DNA of 5,593 nucleotides from Gammaproteobacteria bacterium (GCA_003489145.1 DNJI01000080.1:3816-9408), one strand, 5' to 3'. Shown: positions 1 to 5,593, counted from the stretch's first letter. The notes: generated by a model not told the origin, from the letters alone. A program made the numbers and translations.

Positions 1-137
1 GCAGGGTGTCGTGGTTTAAGGGTTTCTATCTCTGCTTCTGCATAGGTATGCAAATAGATCTTATCAAAATTATCTGATAGTGCGATAGACAGTGCGCTAC
101 CCCAGGCACCAGCACCAATAATGGATAGGTTAGCCAT
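1..137 (-). CDS. gpsA: Glycerol-3-phosphate dehydrogenase [NAD(P)+], N-terminal part (cut by window edge)
   Basis: GpsA reduces dihydroxyacetone phosphate to sn-glycerol 3-phosphate in the cytoplasm, supplying the backbone for phospholipids. Only the first 45 codons are visible, reading from the ATG at 137-135; the frame is open to the left edge, so the rest of the gene lies outside. The protein begins MANLSIIGAGAWGSAL, which is the Rossmann-fold dinucleotide-binding start typical of the family, with the GxGxxG glycines at residues 8, 10 and 13 and the family-typical Ala-Trp pair between them. The start overlaps the grxC stop by 8 nt (ATGGCTAA), which suggests translational coupling. No strong Shine-Dalgarno sequence precedes it. 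In many gammaproteobacteria gpsA follows grxC and secB, so the context agrees with the call. The identification rests on a short piece but the motif and neighbours leave little doubt. Confidence 0.88.
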   Translation of the reverse strand, partial: MANLSIIGAGAWGSALSIALSDNFDKIYLHTYAEAEIETLKPRHP

Positions 138-381
138 TTAGAATATCGTCCAATCGACCAGATTGCTCTGCAGCTGACAGATCATCAAACCCACCCACAT
201 GCGTGCCATTGATAAAGATTTGAGGTACGGTATTCCTGCCCGTTTTTTCCATCACTTCATCCCAGTCATTTTGGCTTTTTACGTATCTTTTTTGATAAGA
301 AATATGGCGCTTGTCTAATAATTGATAAGCTCTTTGGCAAAATGGACAAGCGTCAGAACAATAAATAATATTTTTTTTCAT
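130..381 (-). CDS. grxC: Glutaredoxin 3
   Basis: This is a small cytoplasmic thiol-disulfide oxidoreductase that uses glutathione to reduce protein disulfides and glutathione mixed disulfides. Its 83 residues equal the length of E. coli Grx3. The dithiol active site is CPFC at residues 12-15, a Phe variant of the common CPYC. The cis-proline loop TVP (51-53) and the GGFDD glutathione-binding motif (63-67) are present, so both the redox and glutathione sites look intact. It lies 15 nt after the rhodanese gene and overlaps gpsA by 8 nt. An AAAAGG sequence about 11 nt before the ATG is a plausible but rather distant ribosome binding site. The rhodanese-grxC-gpsA order matches the yibN-grxC-secB-gpsA cluster of enterobacteria, minus secB. 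Confidence 0.95.
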   Translation of the reverse strand: MKKNIIYCSDACPFCQRAYQLLDKRHISYQKRYVKSQNDWDEVMEKTGRNTVPQIFINGTHVGGFDDLSAAEQSGRLDDILNG

Positions 382-396
382 CTTTAAAAAAGCCTT

Positions 397-816
397 TTAT
401 TTTTTAATGGGCAAATTAGCTCTTTGCCATGCAAGCATACCACCTTTAAGGTTATACACCTGTTCAAAATTATTACGGGTTAACAAGCCAGCAATATGTG
501 ATGAGCGAGAGCCACTACGGCAATACACTAAAATCTTTTTACTGTTGTCTAAGCTATCCAATTGGTTTTTAACTTGAGACAGAGGAATATGAGTGTCTTT
601 AGCAATATAACCTGCTTTCCTTTCTTTGGCTTCACGCACATCCAAGATAATTAAGTTTTTTTCATCCATCAGTGCAATGGCACCATTGGCATCAACGTCC
701 TCATATTTTTTAAGCTTATCAGTAACAATATTGCCAATAAATAGCGCAATCAAAACAGCCAATGTGATTGTTGTAAAAATTTGATCGTCGTTTAGTAAAA
801 ATTCTAATATTTCCAT
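397..816 (-). CDS. Membrane-anchored rhodanese-like protein (YibN type)
   Basis: This is a single rhodanese domain tethered to the inner membrane. Of 139 residues, about 13-31 form one hydrophobic helix, followed at once by a basic KLKK stretch (34-37), which predicts that the C-terminal domain faces the cytoplasm. The domain has the LDVRE motif at 58-62 and an active-site loop CRSGSRS at 99-105. Cys99 fits the persulfide-carrying cysteine, and the Gly/Arg/Ser pattern matches the consensus CxxGxRS loop of active sulfurtransferases. The C-terminal GGMLAW (125-130) is also typical. The likely role is sulfur transfer or thiol chemistry; the substrate is unknown. It sits 14 nt after trpG and 15 nt before grxC, the position yibN holds in enterobacteria. 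No clear Shine-Dalgarno sequence precedes the ATG. The rhodanese call is firm; equivalence to YibN is inferred from size, anchor and neighbours. Confidence 0.9.
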   Translation of the reverse strand: MEILEFLLNDDQIFTTITLAVLIALFIGNIVTDKLKKYEDVDANGAIALMDEKNLIILDVREAKERKAGYIAKDTHIPLSQVKNQLDSLDNSKKILVYCRSGSRSSHIAGLLTRNNFEQVYNLKGGMLAWQRANLPIKK

Positions 817-830
817 AGTCGTTGTTAGTT

Positions 831-1415
831 TTAATTTTTCCCTTTCAAAAAGTTATTCAGCATTTCATGACCTTCTTCAGTCAGAATAGATTCTGGATGA
901 AATTGCACACCTTCAATTGCAAGCTCTTTATGTCTAATACCCATAATTTCGTCAATCTTACCTTGTTCGTCTTTAGTCCAAGAGGTAATATCAAAGCAAT
1001 CAGGCAAGCTAGATTGTTCAGCAACTAAGGAATGATAGCGTGTGGCATTTAAAGGATTTTTTAAATCCGTAAATACACCTTGATTGTTGTGATGCACAGG
1101 AGATATCTTGCCATGCATGATCTTTTTAGCGCCAACTACATTGCCGCCAAAAGCCTGTACCATGGCTTGAAAACCTAAGCAAACACCCAGCATCGGCACC
1201 TTGCCAGAGAAGTGTTTAATAGCTTCAATAGAAATTCCCGCTTCATTCGGCGTACAAGGGCCTGGAGAAATCACTAAAAACTCAGGGTTGAGTTTTTCAA
1301 TTTCTTGTATAGTAATTTCATCATTACGATGTACTTCAACCACTTGACCTAACTCACCAAAATACTGCACTAGGTTATAGGTAAACGAATCGTAATTGTC
1401 AATCATTAGTAACAT
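831..1415 (-). CDS. trpG: Anthranilate / aminodeoxychorismate synthase glutamine amidotransferase subunit (component II)
   Basis: This class I glutaminase releases ammonia from glutamine for a chorismate-amination partner: TrpE (anthranilate, for tryptophan) or PabB (aminodeoxychorismate, for folate). The 194-residue protein has the family's MIDNYDSFTYNL start (4-15), the SPGPCTP oxyanion-region motif (50-56), the nucleophile Cys79 in GVCLGFQ, an HGK element (101-103), RYHSL (126-130), and the catalytic pair His173 and Glu175 in FHPES. The triad is therefore complete. The residue after the second glycine of the nucleophile loop is Phe rather than the usual His, a position that varies among class I amidotransferases. 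Sequence style fits the dual-purpose TrpG/PabA seen in many gammaproteobacteria; no trpE, pabB, trpD or trpC is in view, so the partner cannot be decided. It lies 19 nt after cmoA and 14 nt before the rhodanese gene, with no obvious Shine-Dalgarno. Confidence 0.93.
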   Translation of the reverse strand: MLLMIDNYDSFTYNLVQYFGELGQVVEVHRNDEITIQEIEKLNPEFLVISPGPCTPNEAGISIEAIKHFSGKVPMLGVCLGFQAMVQAFGGNVVGAKKIMHGKISPVHHNNQGVFTDLKNPLNATRYHSLVAEQSSLPDCFDITSWTKDEQGKIDEIMGIRHKELAIEGVQFHPESILTEEGHEMLNNFLKGKN

Positions 1416-1434
1416 AATGAGGCTTATTTTACCG

Positions 1435-2148
1435 CTATTTAATTGCTAAAAAGGAGGCAAAATTAAGACACTGAAAGTGACATAAGCTTTGGCTAAATCC
1501 TGCAGAGTTGAGTCGATCAAAGTGAGTCTTTTTATTGTCAGTAATCAGTACATTTTCTATTGATTGGCGCTTAGCGGCAATCTCTAGCTCGCTATAGCCG
1601 TTGGCGCGTTTAAAGTCTAAATGTAGTTTAGTAACTTCAGTTTGTTTTTTTTCATCATCAAAGTGAATTTTCTCAGAGACGATTAACACGCCGCCAGGAT
1701 TTAAACCTTGATAAATTTTATTAATTAAAGCTTGTCTTTGTTTAACTGGGATAAATTGCAAGGTTAGGTTTAAGACGACGATAGATGAATTTTCACAACT
1801 TATGTCTTTAATATCGCTACAAATAACATCAAAGTTTGATATTTTACCATCAAGATTATTCCTGCATTTCTTCACCATTTCAATCGAATTATCCACAGCG
1901 ATAATTCGATTATGTTGATGCGGGTTGTTTATGCTTAGTGCTAAAGAAACAGCGCCGGTTGACGCACCAAGATCATAATAATTGGTATTATTTTGACCAT
2001 AAGTTTTAACCATGAGTCCTATCATCTCAATCATGCTTTGATAACCTGGGACTGAACGCCTGACCATATCGTCAAATACGTTGACAACACTTTTGTCAAA
2101 AGTGAAGTTGACTAAATCATTTTCCTTGGTAAAAATTTGATCACGCAT
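1435..2148 (-). CDS. cmoA: Carboxy-S-adenosyl-L-methionine synthase
   Basis: CmoA converts S-adenosylmethionine and prephenate to carboxy-SAM and phenylpyruvate. CmoB then uses carboxy-SAM to make the uridine-5-oxyacetic acid modification at wobble position 34 of tRNAs. The 237-residue protein is close to the 247 of E. coli. It has the RSVPGY motif (31-36; Tyr36 corresponds to E. coli Tyr39), a SAM-binding DLGASTGA (59-66), the acidic AVDNS strand end (84-88), LNLTLQF (126-132), YQGLNPGG (146-153) and DFKRANGYSELEI (178-190). Arg194 in the AKR segment matches E. coli Arg199, the residue reported to hold the carboxyl group, which separates CmoA from ordinary methyltransferases. The start codon overlaps the ubiC stop by 8 nt (ATGCGTGA), and a weak AGAG lies 7 nt before it, so coupling to ubiC is likely. 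cmoB is not in the window. Confidence 0.96.
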   Translation of the reverse strand: MRDQIFTKENDLVNFTFDKSVVNVFDDMVRRSVPGYQSMIEMIGLMVKTYGQNNTNYYDLGASTGAVSLALSINNPHQHNRIIAVDNSIEMVKKCRNNLDGKISNFDVICSDIKDISCENSSIVVLNLTLQFIPVKQRQALINKIYQGLNPGGVLIVSEKIHFDDEKKQTEVTKLHLDFKRANGYSELEIAAKRQSIENVLITDNKKTHFDRLNSAGFSQSLCHFQCLNFASFLAIK

Positions 2149-2611
2149 ATAAACACTCTAAAAAGAATTCACTCACCAAAAGTTTGGTTGTGCCAATAGT
2201 AAAAGTTGATCGTCTACCCCAAGTGCTACCAGTATGGGTGATTTGCAGTGGCCCACGTATAATAGTGGGGTCGTTAAATAGTACTTCACCCAAAGGTTTT
2301 GAGCCAATACTGAGTAAATCTTTTGTATCGTTTGTTATAGGTATGACCGAGCGTGCAAACACCATTACTTGAGTATTGCCTAATAATTCTACTTCTCGAA
2401 TGATGGAATCACCTGTGAAGTCAAGTATGGCTGCCTCGTTTTGGTGAGGTTCGAGTTGTGTTTGTAAAAGCACATTCACTGCAAAATCGTCAAACTTTCT
2501 TTTAAGTTTAGCCGTGAGCGACTGATCATCATCAAGCCAATACATGACAGCATTAGGCACGTCACGTGCTTGCTTTAAACTCTGCCATATTAAATCTTGC
2601 GTATTAATCAT
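2141..2611 (-). CDS. ubiC: Chorismate lyase (chorismate--pyruvate lyase)
   Basis: UbiC splits chorismate into 4-hydroxybenzoate and pyruvate, the first committed step of ubiquinone synthesis, in the cytoplasm. The 156-residue protein is slightly shorter than the 165 of E. coli. Family landmarks are REVELLG (72-78), ARSVIP (86-91), PLGEVLF (106-112), WGRRS (131-135) and SEFFL (147-151). Aligned by eye, Arg72, Leu107 and Glu148 fall on E. coli Arg76, Leu114 and Glu155, which bind the product, so the active site appears intact. The residue after PLG is Glu where E. coli has Arg, a minor oddity. It starts 14 nt after recG, with no clear Shine-Dalgarno, and its TGA overlaps the cmoA start. ubiA, its usual partner in E. 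coli, is not downstream here. Overall divergence is substantial but the motifs make the call secure. Confidence 0.92.
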   Translation of the reverse strand: MINTQDLIWQSLKQARDVPNAVMYWLDDDQSLTAKLKRKFDDFAVNVLLQTQLEPHQNEAAILDFTGDSIIREVELLGNTQVMVFARSVIPITNDTKDLLSIGSKPLGEVLFNDPTIIRGPLQITHTGSTWGRRSTFTIGTTKLLVSEFFLECLYA

Positions 2612-2625
2612 AGCGCTATTTTAAG

Positions 2626-4692
2626 CTAAGTATTCGCATATTGGGATTTGTCAGTAGTAATCCAGCGCATAATCAATGCATATTGTTTGCCTTCATCAAG
2701 TTGTAAAAATTGTTCTGAGTAAAAACGCACTTGCTTGAGTAAGTAACCATCACGCACAATATTGGCAATCTTCATATCGGCAATACCGGTTTGTTGCGTG
2801 CCTAAAATTTCACCTGGGCCGCGTAGTTCTAAGTCTTTATTAGCAATCAAAAAGCCATCGTTGGTTTGCCTTAGAATATCGATCCGTTCTGTGGCATTGG
2901 CACTGAGTGGTGATTGATACATTAAGATACAAATGCTCGCATCAGCGCCACGACCAACGCGACCACGTAGTTGGTGTAGTTGTGCCAAGCCCAATCGTTC
3001 CGAATTTTCAATAACCATTAGCGAAGCATTAGGTACATTGACACCCACCTCAATCACAGTGGTTGCTACTAGTACATTAATCTCCCCATTGGCAAATTGA
3101 TGCATAATTTTAGATTTTTCGTCTTTATTCATTCTGCCATGAATGAGCACAATTGATAACCCTGGTAAATTTTCTTGTAAGTATTGGTGAGTCTTTGTGG
3201 CAGATTCTGCACGCAACACTTCTGATTCCTCAATTAAGGTGCAAACCCAATACACTTGATTGCTATCTTTGCATACTTGCTTTATTTTTTGTACCACCTC
3301 GTCTTTACGCTCACTGCTAAGTGCGATGGTTTTAATTGGCATTCGGCCCGGTGGTAATTCATCAATAATTGAGGTGTCAAGGTCAGCGTAAGCGCTCATG
3401 GTTAATGAGCGAGGAATAGGAGTAGCCGTCATCACTAATTGGTGCGGTGTGTTGTGTGCTTTTTGCGCCAAGGATAAGCGTTGGTGTACGCCAAATTTAT
3501 GTTGCTCATCAATCACCACCAAACCCAATTTATTAAACTTGACCGATTCTTGAAACAAAGCGTGCGTGCCAATGATCACCTGTGCTTTGCCAGATTGGAT
3601 GGCGTCTAATTGTTCAGCACGTTCACTTGTGTTTTGTGAGCCGATTAAAAAGGCAACTTTAACACCTAAAGGTTCAAGGTAATCTGAAAAACCATGTAAA
3701 TGTTGGTTGGCAAGAATTTCAGTGGGCGCCATAATAGCTGTTTGAAAACCATTTTCAATTGCTTGCAAACAGGCAAAAACTGCGACAATGGTTTTTCCAG
3801 AGCCAACATCGCCTTGTAACAATCTAAGCATTGGATGATTCAAAGCCAAGTCGGTATTAATTTCATCAACACTTCTTTGTTGTGCGTTGGTGAGTTGAAA
3901 GCCAAGGTTTTCGGATAATTGCTTAGATAAAATTTTGGAAATTTTAAAAATATTGGAAATTTTACTTTTACGTTCGTTTTTGAGCTTAAGTAGGCTGAGT
4001 TGATGTGCACAAAGCTCTTCAATAATGAGTCTTTGCTGTGAAATATGCCTAAATTCGGCAATTTGTTCGAGGTTTTCCCCTGCTTTGGGGTGATGCAGTG
4101 TTTCCAGTGCTTGCTTGAGTGTTGGCATTGAGTTTTTTGCCAAATTTTCGAAATTGTCACTAAGTGAGGAATTTTTTAAAGTTTCCAGCGCAGTATTGAT
4201 CCATTTTTTAAGTTGCGCTTGGTGAAGATTGCCCGTTAACGGGTAAACAGGACTTAATGTCGTTTCTAAAAGATTTGCTTGGCCTTTTGAGATCAATCGG
4301 TATTCTGGGTGGTGCATCTCCAAGCCGTCACGCCCAATTTTAATTTCGCCAAAGCACTGAATAATATCACCTCGCACTAATTGTTGTTTGTGATATTGAT
4401 TAAAATGAAAAAATCGCAAAAGTAAGGTGCGATTATTGTTGTCAGACAAATAACACAGCAGTTGTCGTTGTCTTGTTGCCACTTCTTCGATACGATCAAT
4501 CGTGAGCTGTACTAGTATCTCAGCGCCAACCTGTGCATCATCTAGCGAGGTAAATTTGGTTTTGTTTTGATAACGAAATGGCAAATGAAACAGTAAATGT
4601 TCCAAGTTATAAATGCCAATATTGTTGAGTTTATCTTGCGCTTTTGGGCCTAATCCGTTGAGCGAAATTATTGGATCAGATAAATTGTGCAT
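2626..4692 (-). CDS. recG: ATP-dependent DNA helicase RecG
   Basis: RecG is a superfamily 2 double-strand DNA translocase that remodels stalled replication forks and branch-migrates Holliday junctions. At 688 residues it is near the 693 of E. coli. The N-terminal third is the wedge domain, with an OB-like fold that grips the junction, beginning with a helix-hairpin-like GLGPKAQDKL. The motor follows: Walker A GDVGSGKT (294-301), APTEIL (322-327), DEQH Walker B (395-398) followed by KFGVHQR, TATPIPR (422-428), TTVIEVGVNVPNA (544-556), and the arginine-finger motif HQLRGRVGRG (573-582). The C-terminal TRG element with LELRGPGEILGTQQTG (621-636) is complete. All motor residues are present, so it should be active. 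A small internal repeat at about residues 244-255 lies in the linker before the motor. It starts 24 nt after ridA with the best ribosome binding site in the window. ridA-recG-ubiC proximity is familiar from other gammaproteobacteria. Confidence 0.98.
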   Translation of the reverse strand: MHNLSDPIISLNGLGPKAQDKLNNIGIYNLEHLLFHLPFRYQNKTKFTSLDDAQVGAEILVQLTIDRIEEVATRQRQLLCYLSDNNNRTLLLRFFHFNQYHKQQLVRGDIIQCFGEIKIGRDGLEMHHPEYRLISKGQANLLETTLSPVYPLTGNLHQAQLKKWINTALETLKNSSLSDNFENLAKNSMPTLKQALETLHHPKAGENLEQIAEFRHISQQRLIIEELCAHQLSLLKLKNERKSKISNIFKISKILSKQLSENLGFQLTNAQQRSVDEINTDLALNHPMLRLLQGDVGSGKTIVAVFACLQAIENGFQTAIMAPTEILANQHLHGFSDYLEPLGVKVAFLIGSQNTSERAEQLDAIQSGKAQVIIGTHALFQESVKFNKLGLVVIDEQHKFGVHQRLSLAQKAHNTPHQLVMTATPIPRSLTMSAYADLDTSIIDELPPGRMPIKTIALSSERKDEVVQKIKQVCKDSNQVYWVCTLIEESEVLRAESATKTHQYLQENLPGLSIVLIHGRMNKDEKSKIMHQFANGEINVLVATTVIEVGVNVPNASLMVIENSERLGLAQLHQLRGRVGRGADASICILMYQSPLSANATERIDILRQTNDGFLIANKDLELRGPGEILGTQQTGIADMKIANIVRDGYLLKQVRFYSEQFLQLDEGKQYALIMRWITTDKSQYANT

Positions 4693-4702
4693 CAGGATAG
4701 CT

Positions 4703-4714
4703 CTCCTTTAGGAG
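4703..4714 (-). promoter_or_regulatory. Shine-Dalgarno of recG within a small inverted repeat
   Basis: On the minus strand the ridA-recG gap contains CTCCTAAAGGAG. The AAGGAG part (4708-4703) is a near-perfect Shine-Dalgarno sequence ending 10 nt before the recG ATG, and supports that start. The CTCC half (4714-4711) is its complement across a 4-nt TAAA loop, so a 4-bp hairpin could partly hide the site. The hairpin is short and its effect is uncertain; the ribosome binding site itself is clear. Confidence 0.7.
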
Positions 4715-4716
4715 TA

Positions 4717-5124
4717 TTAAAAGCTGTAACTGTCTTCCTTGACCACCATTACCCCATCCATCTCTACCTGTGCACCTTTAGGTAACTCGTTAATTCCAAC
4801 TGCTGCACGTGCGGGATAAGGCTCGTCAAAATATTGAGCCATGATCTCATTAACCACCGGGAAGTTGTTCAAATCAGTTAAGTAAATATTGAGTTTAACA
4901 ATATCATTGAGATTACCACCAGATTCTTTGCAAACTGCAGTTAAGTTTTTAAATACTTGGTTAATTTGCTCACTAATACCGCCTTCAATCATTTCCATTG
5001 ATGCCGGCACTAAAGGAATTTGCCCAGATAGGTAAACCGTTGATCCGCCCGTAACATGTACAGCTTGAGAGTAAGTGCCAATTGCTTGCGGTGCTTTGTC
5101 AGTTGAGATAATGTGTTTTTGCAT
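4717..5124 (-). CDS. ridA: RidA family reactive enamine/imine deaminase
   Basis: RidA (YjgF/YER057c/UK114 family) hydrolyses reactive enamine and imine intermediates such as 2-aminoacrylate, released by pyridoxal-phosphate enzymes like threonine/serine dehydratase, and so protects other such enzymes. It acts as a cytoplasmic trimer. The 135-residue protein has the start TDKAPQAIGTYSQA (8-21), LSGQIPL (32-38), a conserved DLNNFPVVN (84-92), and YPARAAVG (103-110). Tyr18, Arg106 and Glu121 align by eye with E. coli Tyr17, Arg105 and Glu120; the arginine is the mark of true RidA as opposed to inactive relatives. It has about seven more residues than the 128 of E. coli, seen as a DSYSF tail. It is the first gene of the proposed operon, preceded by a TATAAT hexamer, and has no clear Shine-Dalgarno. 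In many relatives it follows spoT; here it follows selO. Confidence 0.95.
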   Translation of the reverse strand: MQKHIISTDKAPQAIGTYSQAVHVTGGSTVYLSGQIPLVPASMEMIEGGISEQINQVFKNLTAVCKESGGNLNDIVKLNIYLTDLNNFPVVNEIMAQYFDEPYPARAAVGINELPKGAQVEMDGVMVVKEDSYSF

Positions 5125-5266
5125 AATGTTTATTTTAAAGAGTTAATCATAAAATAATTATACGAAATATTTTGTTGATATGCAGATAAAAATTCTATAA
5201 CTATTTTTTAATAAATATCAGGCCATTAACGATGTGGCATCTCTGTCAAATCAGTTTTTAGATAAA
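5125..5266. other. Intergenic region between selO and ridA
   Basis: This 142-bp AT-rich stretch is the only real gap in the window. It holds the candidate promoter for ridA in its left half. I see no convincing intrinsic terminator for selO: the best inverted repeats (5222-5238 and 5231-5241) have stems of only 4 bp and are not followed directly by a T-run. Read-through from selO into the ridA operon is therefore possible. No tRNA, small RNA or riboswitch structure was recognised. Confidence 0.6.
5157..5185 (-). promoter_or_regulatory. Candidate sigma-70 promoter for ridA and the downstream operon
   Basis: The minus strand has a perfect -10 hexamer TATAAT at 5162-5157. With a 17-nt spacer the -35 position (5185-5180) reads CTGCAT, a poor match to TTGACA, and there is no extended -10 TG. 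Transcription would start near 5150, giving a leader of about 26 nt before the ridA ATG. AT-rich DNA produces such hexamers by chance, but this one is well placed in the only sizeable intergenic gap. Confidence 0.5.
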
Positions 5267-5593
5267 TCAAGATGAGCAACTATATTGCGATAATCCACCA
5301 ATATCAAAGAGTTCAGATGGTTTTAATCTGTAGTATTTCTCTTCCACATCCTTAGACTGCTCTGCGTAAGGTTGTGTTATGACATCTTGCAGTTCTCGAA
5401 CTAGAGCGTAGTTCCTCTCGGTTGCTTGCTGATACGCAGGCATAACGAACCACTCTCGAAAACTGTATTTTGGGTTGATGAGTCTCATCTGCTTAGAGAG
5501 CTCCTCACGAGAGTGGGGAACAGTAATATTGCCGCTGAGTAGCTTCCATTTTATGAGCCACTCAGACCAGCGCTTGTCCATTTCTTCCGACGT
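5267..5593 (-). CDS. selO: Protein adenylyltransferase SelO (YdiU), C-terminal part (cut by window edge)
   Basis: SelO is a pseudokinase-fold enzyme that transfers AMP from ATP to hydroxyl side chains of proteins; in E. coli its reported targets include redox and metabolic proteins. Only the last 108 codons are visible. The frame continues open through the right edge (Thr-Ser-Glu-Glu before the first internal Met), so that Met is not the start and the kinase-like core lies outside the window. What remains is the helical C-terminal region with NPKYSFREW, MTQPYAEQSK-like TQPYAEQSK, EEKYYRLKP, and the hallmark end SCSS. The Cys three residues from the end is the position occupied by selenocysteine in vertebrate SelO and by a redox-active Cys in bacterial forms. 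A TGA stop follows directly. By hand count this stretch is about 44% G+C, a little above recG segments, which is not by itself a sign of transfer. Whether the full gene is intact cannot be seen. Confidence 0.85.
   Translation of the reverse strand, partial: TSEEMDKRWSEWLIKWKLLSGNITVPHSREELSKQMRLINPKYSFREWFVMPAYQQATERNYALVRELQDVITQPYAEQSKDVEEKYYRLKPSELFDIGGLSQYSCSS

Noticed and set aside
822..1028. Plus-strand open frame of 68 codons
   Set aside because: It lies opposite the trpG coding region, has no recognisable protein features and no ribosome binding site; it is a shadow of trpG.
2184..2372. Plus-strand open frame of 62 codons
   Set aside because: It is antisense to ubiC, whose conserved motifs explain the sequence.
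3840..4160. Minus-strand open frame of 106 codons in another frame inside recG
   Set aside because: It is wholly within recG, low in complexity and without family features; recG is clearly the coding frame.
4232..4243. Perfect 12-bp palindrome CCCGTTAACGGG
   Set aside because: It lies inside recG and encodes part of the conserved YPLTGN segment, with no second copy seen; most likely chance plus coding constraint.
5130..5150. Six-codon mini-ORF (MINSLK) just upstream of ridA, starting at the predicted transcription start
   Set aside because: Very short, no ribosome binding site, and such frames are common in AT-rich leaders; the peptide has no run of one amino acid that would suggest attenuation.
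5222..5241. Possible terminator hairpins after selO
   Set aside because: The two overlapping inverted repeats have 4-bp stems and no adjoining T-run, so they do not support an intrinsic terminator.
5244..5249. Perfect TTGACA hexamer on the minus strand
   Set aside because: No acceptable -10 hexamer follows at 16-18 nt, and it is far too distant from the TATAAT at 5162-5157 to pair with it.

Overview
The window is an ordinary, gene-dense chromosomal segment from a gammaproteobacterium with fairly AT-rich DNA. CmoA, a UbiC-type chorismate lyase, and the neighbour pairs ridA/recG/ubiC and rhodanese/grxC/gpsA all point to that class. The AT-rich composition and compact layout would suit the sulfur-oxidising SUP05/Thioglobaceae and mussel or clam symbiont group, but this is an inference from gene style and not a proven placement.

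Every supported gene lies on the minus strand, so transcription runs from right to left. At the right edge is the C-terminal part of selO (protein adenylyltransferase), cut by the window end. A 142-bp intergenic region follows; it holds a perfect TATAAT hexamer but no clear terminator. Then come eight closely packed genes: ridA, recG, ubiC, cmoA, trpG/pabA, a membrane-anchored rhodanese, grxC and the N-terminus of gpsA, which is cut by the left edge. The gaps are 24, 14, -8, 19, 14, 15 and -8 nt, so a single transcription unit is likely.

The genes fall into three groups. RidA (enamine/imine detoxification) and RecG (replication-fork and Holliday-junction helicase) form the front. UbiC, CmoA and TrpG/PabA all draw on chorismate or its direct product prephenate, for ubiquinone, for the tRNA-modification cofactor Cx-SAM, and for tryptophan or folate. 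The rhodanese and glutaredoxin act in sulfur and thiol chemistry and lead into GpsA, which makes glycerol 3-phosphate for phospholipids.

I found no mobile element, CRISPR array, RNA gene, riboswitch or convincing intrinsic terminator, and no sign of a new defence or other novel system. The points most worth a second look are the chorismate/prephenate trio, the apparent joining of two conserved gene clusters without secB and spoT in their usual places, and a small in-frame duplication in recG.
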